From Gammaproteobacteria bacterium (lineage in GTDB: Bacteria; Gemmatimonadota; Gemmatimonadetes; Longimicrobiales; Gaopeijiaceae): a DNA stretch of 64,000 nucleotides. Positions within the stretch are counted from its first letter, which is position 1. Each line of letters opens with the position of its first letter. Below are positions 26,309 through 34,200 of this stretch, in pieces. The translations under genes were made by a program, and so were the position numbers. The notes below the pieces were generated by a model that was not told where the DNA came from, did not search any database, and saw only the letters and a list, made by a program, of their open reading frames with translations. The stretch lies in the NCBI GenBank assembly GCA_028819075.1, contig JAPPMM010000028.1:62001-126000 (forward strand), read 5' to 3'.

Positions 26309-29137
26309 CTACCGGCCCGGCTCCTCCTCGGAGATCGCCCGCACGCGGGTGAGCTCCAGCCCCAGCGTCCTGCCCTTCATGATGGCCGGCACCCCTTCCT
26401 CCATCCACACCGGAGCGGGCGCGCCCTTCAGGTAGTGGTCGAAGAACTGCTGCATGCGGATCGCCCAGTCCTTCTGGTTGTGCCGCTGCCTGAGGCCGTG
26501 GGCCTCGCCGTTGTAGTTGAGCATCCACACCGGCTTGCCCAGACGGCGTAGCGCCACGAACAGCTCGATCCCCTGATACCACGGCACCGCTCCGTCCTCG
26601 TCGTTGTGCAGCATGAGGATGGGCGTGTTGATCTTGTCGGCGGTGAAGATGGGCGAGTTTTCGATGAAGCGCAGCGGATACTCCCAGAGCGAGCCGCCGA
26701 TGCGGCTCTGTCCCCGCTCGTACTGGACGGCGCGGCTGCGTCCCGACTGCCAGCGGATGCCCCCGTAGGCGCTGATCATGTTGGAGACCGGGGCGCCCGC
26801 CTCGGCCGCGGCGAACAGGTCGGTGCGCGTCACCATGTACGCGATCTGGTAGCCGCCCCAGGAGTGCCCCTGCACGCCGATCCGGTCCGCGTCCACGAAG
26901 CCTTCCTCGACCAGCTCGAGGACGCCCGGGACCACGGCGTCGAGCGCGCTCTCGCCCGGGTAACCGTCCCGATAGGGGATGTCGGGCACGAAGAGCAGGT
27001 AGCCGCGGCTGACGTAGAGGCTGCGGTTGATGGAGGAGCTGCCCGGCGCGGGCACGGTGTAGCCGTACAGACCGTCGGAAGAGCGCTCGTAGAAGTACAC
27101 CATCATGGGGTACTCCTCCGACGGGTCGAACCCCTCCGGCTTGTAGAGGATGCCCTGGAGGGGGATGCCGTCCATGGAGGTCCACTCCACGATTTCGGCG
27201 GTGCCCCACAGGTAGTCGGACTGCTGCGGGTTGGCGTCGGTGACCTTGCGCCCGTCGTCGAGCTCCGGGCCCGCCACCCACAGGTCCGGGAATTCCTGGA
27301 AGGTGGAGCGGGTGTAGGCGAAGACCTCGGCGTTCCGCGCCCCGAGCAGGCCGGCGTAGCGGGCGTCGCCGGCGATGAGGGGCTCCGGAGCGGCGCCTTC
27401 GCCGAAGTCGCCCCGCCACAGGCCGGACGACTTGTCGTACAGGTGGAAGGACGAGAGGTACACCTCGCCGGAGGGCACCACCGGGTCGGCGGTGTCCAGG
27501 TCGACGTAGCGGAAGCGCGTGTCGGAGGCGCGCCCGGTGCCCCGGGTGAGGTTGCGAGGAGTGGCGCGGCCGGTGGGGTCGACCGACCAGATGTCGTAGC
27601 GGTCGTAGACCAGGAAGGCGGCATCGTCCGCCGTCCACCCCGCCTCCCCGTAGGAGCGAGAGAGATCCGGCCGGTCGTCCAGCACGTTGTCGAAGCCCGC
27701 GTCGATCGTGCCGGTGAGGTCGATCTCCTCCCCGCTGCCCGTGTCGATGGCGACCCAGATGCGCCGGACGCCGTCCCACCGCGTGATGTAGCCGCCGCCG
27801 GGCGAGAGTGTGCCCTGGCCCCGCACCCGCTCGGCCACCTGCCGCCGCGAGCCGTCCGATACGTCGATGGTGTAGAGGTCCACGTAGCTGGCGTCCCACG
27901 ACACCAGTTGCCGGTACGGTAGGCCGCTCCTGCCCATCGCGACCGCCCCGTCGCCGTCGTCGGCCACGGTCACGTCGGGCACTTCGGTGGTGGCGAGCTG
28001 CACCACCCGGCCGCTCCCGAGGTCGAGCACCGCTTGGTAGCTGCGCTCCAGCTCGTCGTCCAGTTGCACCAACTGCATGGGCTGCAGCAGAGGGTCCTTC
28101 CAGTTCCAGATGTCCACGCGCACGCGCTCGTCCTCGGGTGTCTCGTCCTCGGGATCCGGAAGGGGCCGGGGCGCACTGTGGAAGAGGACGCGCGCGCCTG
28201 AACCGGAGAACGACACCCCGCCGTGTTCGCTCGGAGCCCAGCCGTCGGGGAGGGCCTCCGCGCCCGGGGCCACCTGGGCGGCGGCCGACCCCTCGCGCGC
28301 GGCGTACAGCGAAAAGGCGGGCGCCCCGGCCCCGCGGTCGTCGCGGTCGGTGAGGAAGGCGACCGCGCCGTCGTCGGCGACGGCGAGCCCGAGGTAGCGC
28401 CCTTCCCCGCCGGTGACCGTCTCCGCCTCGCCGGCCGTTCCCACGCGGAAGACGCCGTCGGCGGCGCCGTCCTGCCCGGACGCCGTGTAGTAGAGCGCGC
28501 CGCCGTTGCCGGAGAAGGCGTAGCTCACCGCATGGTCGAAGCGGCGCTCCTGGCCGGTGGAGAGGTCGCGCACCACCAAGTCGGTGCCGTCGTCGAGGCG
28601 GGGCGGCCCGTCGTCGTCATCGCCCTCTCCCCGCTGGGCGGGGCCCTCTTCCTCGTCTTCGTCATCGCCGGCGTCTTCGTCCATCAGGTACGCCATCCAG
28701 GCGCCGCCGTCGCCGGGCAGGCGGAACGACCGGACCTCCGCGACGCGCGTCTCCGACAGGTCGGACAGGTTCAGGATCAGCAGGGAGTCGCCCGGAGCGT
28801 CGCGCGACCCCTCGGCGCGGGCCGCGTCCACCGCCTCCTCCGCGGGCTCGACCAGCGCGACCAGGAAGCGGCTGTCGGCGCTAAAGCCCGGATCGGCCCC
28901 CCGGGCCACCGTTACGCGGCGCCCGTCCTCCAGGTGCTCCACCACCAGCGTGGCATCGCCGTCCCCGGGCACGAGCCGGTAGACCAGCCAGCGGCCGTCG
29001 CGGGAGAAGTCCTCGTCCTGGATCTGGTTCCAGATCGAATAGGCGTCGTGGTCAAGTGGGGCCTTCTGCTGCGCGGAGAGCGCGAGCGGAGCGGTGACCA
29101 GGATGGAAAGCGCGAGGAACCAACGGATCGTCTTCAT
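26309..29137 (-). CDS. Exported S9-family prolyl-oligopeptidase-type peptidase
   Basis: 942 aa from the ATG at 29137, which starts a signal peptide (LALSILVTAPLALSAQQ). An N-terminal seven-bladed propeller-like region (residues about 40-640) with acidic loops (EDAGDDEDEEEG) precedes an alpha/beta-hydrolase domain. Nucleophile S759 in GHSWGGYQ, acid in NDEDGAVPW and H880 in GEAHGL make a complete triad. It is likely a periplasmic oligopeptidase or dipeptidyl-peptidase-like enzyme. The divergent neighbour at 29361 is an unrelated exported hydrolase. Confidence 0.92.
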   Translation of the reverse strand: MKTIRWFLALSILVTAPLALSAQQKAPLDHDAYSIWNQIQDEDFSRDGRWLVYRLVPGDGDATLVVEHLEDGRRVTVARGADPGFSADSRFLVALVEPAEEAVDAARAEGSRDAPGDSLLILNLSDLSETRVAEVRSFRLPGDGGAWMAYLMDEDAGDDEDEEEGPAQRGEGDDDDGPPRLDDGTDLVVRDLSTGQERRFDHAVSYAFSGNGGALYYTASGQDGAADGVFRVGTAGEAETVTGGEGRYLGLAVADDGAVAFLTDRDDRGAGAPAFSLYAAREGSAAAQVAPGAEALPDGWAPSEHGGVSFSGSGARVLFHSAPRPLPDPEDETPEDERVRVDIWNWKDPLLQPMQLVQLDDELERSYQAVLDLGSGRVVQLATTEVPDVTVADDGDGAVAMGRSGLPYRQLVSWDASYVDLYTIDVSDGSRRQVAERVRGQGTLSPGGGYITRWDGVRRIWVAIDTGSGEEIDLTGTIDAGFDNVLDDRPDLSRSYGEAGWTADDAAFLVYDRYDIWSVDPTGRATPRNLTRGTGRASDTRFRYVDLDTADPVVPSGEVYLSSFHLYDKSSGLWRGDFGEGAAPEPLIAGDARYAGLLGARNAEVFAYTRSTFQEFPDLWVAGPELDDGRKVTDANPQQSDYLWGTAEIVEWTSMDGIPLQGILYKPEGFDPSEEYPMMVYFYERSSDGLYGYTVPAPGSSSINRSLYVSRGYLLFVPDIPYRDGYPGESALDAVVPGVLELVEEGFVDADRIGVQGHSWGGYQIAYMVTRTDLFAAAEAGAPVSNMISAYGGIRWQSGRSRAVQYERGQSRIGGSLWEYPLRFIENSPIFTADKINTPILMLHNDEDGAVPWYQGIELFVALRRLGKPVWMLNYNGEAHGLRQRHNQKDWAIRMQQFFDHYLKGAPAPVWMEEGVPAIMKGRTLGLELTRVRAISEEEPGR

Positions 29138-29360
29138 GACCCACCTGCTGCCGGAGAGATGTACGCGGAGGGAGATCTGCGCGGAGGGGAACGGTAGACG
29201 ACGAGACAGAGCCATGCAATCCGTTTGACAGAGTCCCGGGCCGGGCGTAACTGTGCAGTCTTGCGAAGGGTGCGGCGCGAACCCGCGGACTCGCTGCGAA
29301 AAACGCCCACCCGACCCAAGGCCGGAGTTGGTCCGAAGAAGTCAACCAGCGGAGGACAAC

Positions 29361-30518
29361 ATGCGCACTTTCCGGATCCTGGCCACACTGCTTCTGTTGG
29401 TGATGCCGCTGCCGGCGTCCGCTCAGGGCGCCCCGGACATCGCCGAGCCCTTCAAGGTCGGCACCTTCGAGATCGATGGCACGCCCACCGTGTCGCTGGT
29501 ACTGCGCGACCAGCTCATCGTCGAAGTCGACGCCGCCAACACCGCTCTCCAACGCGATCCCTACTATGCCCGCGTCCAGGCCCCGGGAGACATGCTGGAG
29601 CTGATCGAGCGCTATGAGTATGGCCTCCAGCGTCGCCTCTACGAGGTCGTCAACCACCTGGTCGAGAACGACATGCTGGGCGCGGGCCGCCCGTCCTACG
29701 TACACGACCTCGAGGACGTGCGCACCCTCCCGCCCATCCTGTACCCGGGCAAGATCCTCAACGCCGCGGTCAACTTCTACAGCCACGTCAACGAGACCGG
29801 CACCGACGAGGAGCGGGCCGAGGCGCGGCGGCAGCGGCGTGAGAACCGGGGCGTGCCCTATCTCTTCCTGAAGCCGAGCAAGGGCGCGGTCATCGGCGAC
29901 GGGGGCGAAGTGGTGCTTCCCTACGGGCGCGACCGCATCGACTGGGAGGTCGAACTGGGCGCGGTCATCGGCCGATCCGCCAAGTACGTGTCCGCCAACG
30001 ACGCGGAGACGTACGTGTTCGGCTACCTGGTGTCGCTCGACATCTCCGACCGCGGCGGCCGTCCGCCGGGCGGCAACCCCATGACCTCCGACTGGTTCGT
30101 GGGCAAGGGCCACGACACCTTCGCGCCCCAGGGGCCCTGGATCGTGCCGAAGGAATTCTACGGGAATCCGATGGAGATTCTGCGCCAGACGCTCGACGTC
30201 GGCGACGAGCGCATGCAGGAGGCCACCGCCGGCGACATGATCCACTCCCTCTGGGAGCTGATCGAGTACGGCTCCTCCATCATCACCCTCTTCCCAGGGG
30301 ACGTCGTCAACAACGGCACCTCCGGGGGCGTCGGCATGGGCACGGCGGTTCGGGGGGCACAGCGCTTCCTGCAGCCGGGCGAGCAGATCTCCGCCTCCAT
30401 CGACGGAATCGGCACGCTGAACCTGTCGGTGGTGAGCGAGCCCGCCCCTCAGGGGCTCACGGGCGCGCACCTGCCGCCGGTGCGGACGTATCGGGGGCCG
30501 CCTCCGGGAGGGAGGTGA
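29361..30518 (+). CDS. Exported fumarylacetoacetate-hydrolase (FAH) family protein
   Basis: 385 aa. ATG after GGAGGACAAC; signal peptide ending ASAQG. FAH-family features are the EVELGAVIGRSAKYVS segment with its metal-binding acidic residues, the GYLVSLDISDR stretch and the C-terminal NGTSGGVGMG. Family members cleave C-C bonds of acylpyruvates or isomerise related diketo acids. Export is unusual: characterised FAH enzymes are cytosolic, so this is a periplasmic variant. Confidence 0.85.
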   Translation: MRTFRILATLLLLVMPLPASAQGAPDIAEPFKVGTFEIDGTPTVSLVLRDQLIVEVDAANTALQRDPYYARVQAPGDMLELIERYEYGLQRRLYEVVNHLVENDMLGAGRPSYVHDLEDVRTLPPILYPGKILNAAVNFYSHVNETGTDEERAEARRQRRENRGVPYLFLKPSKGAVIGDGGEVVLPYGRDRIDWEVELGAVIGRSAKYVSANDAETYVFGYLVSLDISDRGGRPPGGNPMTSDWFVGKGHDTFAPQGPWIVPKEFYGNPMEILRQTLDVGDERMQEATAGDMIHSLWELIEYGSSIITLFPGDVVNNGTSGGVGMGTAVRGAQRFLQPGEQISASIDGIGTLNLSVVSEPAPQGLTGAHLPPVRTYRGPPPGGR

Positions 30519-30576
30519 CCGGCGGTAGCAGGGAGGAACACATCGGGATCCTGGTAGGGGGCTCCTCCTGACCAAG

Positions 30577-30700
30577 GTGACATGGTGTACCTTAGGTGCC
30601 CGGCTCGATACGCTCGCCCAGGCCGCGAGGGTGCTGGATCTCAGTCTGAGGGTCGAGCTGGTCGGCCAGGTGCGGCTGGAAAGAAGGGCCGCTCAACGAG
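30577..30700 (+). pseudogene. Remnant of an XRE-type antitoxin or regulator (C-terminal helices only)
   Basis: The 236-base gap before hicB contains a short frame with LDTLAQAARVLDLSLRVEL, the usual last-helix pattern of small XRE antitoxins (T-L-D-T-L-A-x-A-A-x-x-L). The DNA-binding half is missing and the frame degrades afterwards. It marks the left edge of the accessory island. Confidence 0.35.
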
Positions 30701-30754
30701 GTCCCGGACGCACACGGCGGAATCGGATCCACCACACCAGCGGGACATGGCGTC

Positions 30755-30958
30755 ATGAAGCTCACAATCGTTGTCCATGAGGCAGAGGAAGGCGGCTATT
30801 GGGCCGAAGTGCCGGCCATCAGTGGATGCGTCTCCCAAGGCGAGTCGCTTGACGAGTTGCTGGAAAACGTGAGAGAGGCGGTCGAAGGATGCCTCTCGGT
30901 TGATGCTTCGGATGTTCCAGTCTCGGGGACGGACAGAATCATCGAGATCGCTGTTTGA
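30755..30958 (+). CDS. hicB: HicB-type antitoxin
   Basis: 67 aa. MKLTIVVHEAEEGGYWAEVPAI followed by SGCVSQGESLDELLENVREAVEG is the canonical partial-RNase-H-fold HicB domain. No C-terminal DNA-binding tail is present, so it is the short form. It neutralises HicA. The HicA start codon (TTG) overlaps its stop. Confidence 0.9.
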   Translation: MKLTIVVHEAEEGGYWAEVPAISGCVSQGESLDELLENVREAVEGCLSVDASDVPVSGTDRIIEIAV

Positions 30959-31284
30959 AGACGTTAAGCGGCAAAGGCTTTTGCCGTCTGCTTGAGTCCC
31001 GCGGCTGGCGGCTGAGAAGAATCCGTGGAAGCCATCACATCTACACGAAGGACGGAGTAGCCGCACGGATTTCGGTTCCAGCACGCAGGCGCAGCCGATG
31101 GATCCGGCGCGATGGGAAGGGCATGGGCTTCATAGCTCTTCTGGCCCGGATGGAAGAGTGTCGGCAGCGGATCGGTCGTCTTCACTGTCCTTCGATTAGC
31201 GCATACTCGACGGCCGCACCACCCTGGCGAACGAGCCGGAGCCGTTCACCCGGACCCGGTTCGCACGGGTTCGGAAGCCAGTAG
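30955..31284 (+). CDS. hicA: HicA-type toxin, C-terminus disrupted
   Basis: The first about 45 residues are clear HicA (MKTLSGKGFCRLLESRGWRL, RRIRGSHHIYTKDG, ISVP) with the catalytic histidine in GSHH. From about 31088 the expected ending (H-G-N-x-x-L-K-x-G-x-L-x-x-I-x-x-x-A) is absent and an unrelated Arg/Ser-rich tail runs on to 31284, overlapping the 3' end of the large ATPase gene on the other strand by about 100 bases. HicA is normally about 60-80 aa. I infer truncation at a recombination junction; activity is doubtful. TTG start overlapping hicB (TTGA). Confidence 0.7.
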   Translation: MKTLSGKGFCRLLESRGWRLRRIRGSHHIYTKDGVAARISVPARRRSRWIRRDGKGMGFIALLARMEECRQRIGRLHCPSISAYSTAAPPWRTSRSRSPGPGSHGFGSQ

Positions 31285-34200
31285 CACGCTGGCTGCTTGC
31301 TCAGCGCCTTCACGATGCGCAGAATGCGCCACCGCTCGTTTCTTCTCGGGGCGATGCGGGATGCGGCGTTGAGCTCGCTCGACGGCAGCTCGAACCCGAG
31401 GCCGTCACCCTTCGTCGCCTTGACCTCGACGCACCAAGTCACTTCGTCGCGCGTGAACCGGAAATCGTAGCCGAGGCTGTCGCTGGTTACGTCCTCCTCA
31501 GCGTCCAGCAGGGGCACGACTTTGGTTCTGGACTCGGAGACCCATTCGCTCGGGCTGATGTCGAACTTGGCCTCAAGGAAGCGGAAGGCGTGCATTTCTC
31601 CGACGATTCCCACCAGTTCGGGGAGGTCGGGCGGGCCATGCCGGTGTGACGTCTTGCGTCCGCGCCGGGAGAGCTCGCTGTCGCTGGAGACGCTCGTTCG
31701 CATTCCGCCGCCCACGGCCGGCCCCGGCGGTGGTGGACCGATCCCCTCGACAAGCCCCGGGGGGTCGGGAAGCTTTAGTAGTCGGACAAAGAGTTCGCTA
31801 TACGACACGGGCCCGCCGATTTCGAATGGCTCTCCGGCGACCTCGACGGTTCTCGCCTGCCGCTCCTTTTCGGCATCCTGTTGCACACGCCTCCCCTTAG
31901 TGCGTTCCAGGTCCTCAAGAGTGATGCCGAGCCTCTCGCGCATCTGCTCCATTGTCGCGCATTCCTTGACCGCAACCCAGAAGTCGCCATCGGCGACCGC
32001 CAGCTTCGCGCGTTCGAGCAGGTCGTCATCCGGCCAGTCCCGCAGGTACATGGAGGCGTCCGAGCGAGCTTCGAAGCCCCTCGCGCTCGACGTTGACTTG
32101 GCTCCCTTCTTCTTATTGCGCCACGCTTCGTAGCACTCGCGCACTCCGCAGACTAACCGACTGAGGCGGTATTGATTGCCGCGCGCCACTTCGCGCGGAT
32201 CTGGATCCAGAATCACACCCTTTCGCTCGAGCGCCGACCGCAGGGAGCCAACCGTCGTCACGCCATCAAGGGCACCGCAATGCATCCGGACCTCAGGAAT
32301 CTCCGTGAATTTCGCGCGGAGCACCCCAAGCACGGCGCTGAACGGCACCCTCCAATGGCTGGCGGACCACTCCGCGCAGAGACGGGTCCATTCCGTGCTG
32401 CCCTCGAGCTGCCCGTGCACTTGGTCGATCTTCGAAAACAGCTCGCCCTGATCCTCGATGGGCACCTGTGCGTCCGCCGTGGCGATATGCCGGGCGAAGG
32501 CTCGGAGCACGGGCGCGACTTCGTCCAGGTAGCGCTTCGCCTGGGCGTCGGACTGTGCATTGTTGACCTGCTCGTACTTGTCTTCGAGCACCGAAAGCGC
32601 CTTGTTCCATTTCGGAAGCTCCGCGTCGTTACCCAGCCTTCGCCATGCCGTGAATCCCATTGCAAAGTCGTCGTGGCAATCGCGGGCGGCCGCCAGCAGG
32701 TCCTCGGTCGACCATTTCGGGATACAGACGTTTGCTGCCAGCCACCTGGTGAGCCCTGCGGTGTCCGTCGCGGCCGTGCCAAGATCGTCGTGGGATATGC
32801 CATGGAGCTGCAACACCGGCCGAATCCGGTGAACCACGGTAGATGTCTCGCCCTCCCAGCGATGCCGGATGTCGGCTCCGGCCACGGCATCGATCTCTGC
32901 ACGGTCCAAGGCCGCCTCGATCTGTCTCCCGGTGGGTCGCGGATTGCCGTCCAGTGCCCCGAGCACGAGACGAAGATCCTTGAGAAGATCCTGGCGGTCG
33001 AGAATCGCTTGGCACGCTGAGGCTGCTTCCTCGTAGGAGCCGTCTCGCATGATGTCACGGCGCAGGACAAGAATGCGTTGCCGCGAGAGCCAATGTGCCG
33101 GCGGCTCGCTGCGTGCGACGGATCGCTCCCCATCCCGTAGTTCCACTTGGATGGACAGGCACTGTTGAACACAGGCACCGCGAAGCCGTTTGGCCGCTCG
33201 CCGCCACGCCTCGGTCGCCGGTCCCGACGGGTTGGCGCCTCCGTGTGCGTGAAGGGCGAGCAGCACCATCGGAAGCCAGCCCAAGCCCGCCGCGTCGAGC
33301 GTTTGCTTTCGTTCCTCAACTTGGGCGCTCGGACGATCATCGATCAGGCAGTGTTCCTCCAGCCCGGAAGCCAGTCTCGCTCCGAACTCGACGAGACGGT
33401 CGCGAAGCGGCCTTTTCGACGCTTCCTCCGGCCGCATGGCGATGATCGACTGACCGTGTTCGCGCAACAGACGGGTGCGCCAACCATGACCGGGGAGATA
33501 GACGTCACTGAGCTCCTTGGGCGAGCGGACCGCCAACATCCGCGGTTTCGTGCGAACGATGAACCGTGTGGGAAGCTCTTCATCCAAGTCCAAGTGTCTC
33601 CAACCATGACGAATCTGGCCAAGGAGCACATCAAACCCGCCAGCGGGAATCGCGTCGTGGCCGGTCGCGCCCGCGCCGTCGGCGAGTGCCTTTGCGACAT
33701 CGGCCAAGGCTTCCAAGAGGGCCGGTCCAGTCCTGTCGTCGTCGGTTGGGTAGACGTTGAGCCCGAGCTTCTCGAGCACTTCGAGTCGCTCTTCGTCTTC
33801 GCTTAGCCGTTGGGCCAACGGCAACGAAAGCGGCGACAGGTGGCGGAAGCGGCTGATCTGACCTCGAAGAAGGGACTTGGGAACGAACCAGCGTCGGTGC
33901 AGCGGTTGCAGGCCTTCGCGCGCGAGCCCTTCTCCACCGGGGCGGATGTCGTGAAGCCATGGCGCGGTGGACAGCCAGTGTTTGAGCGGGGATGTGATCC
34001 GCTGTGTCCAATCCCACCGGGCATGCCTCAATCCGATTGTCACCTCGTCCCAACCCTTCGGCCATCGCGTGAGGGACGTCAGAATGAGGCCCGAGAGGGC
34101 CGCATGAGTTAAGGCGTCGAGATCCTCACGATGAAGCAGGGGAAGCCAACAGACATCTTGGAGTTCGTATGGGAAGTCTTTGTCCCTCCTGGGCTTGACT

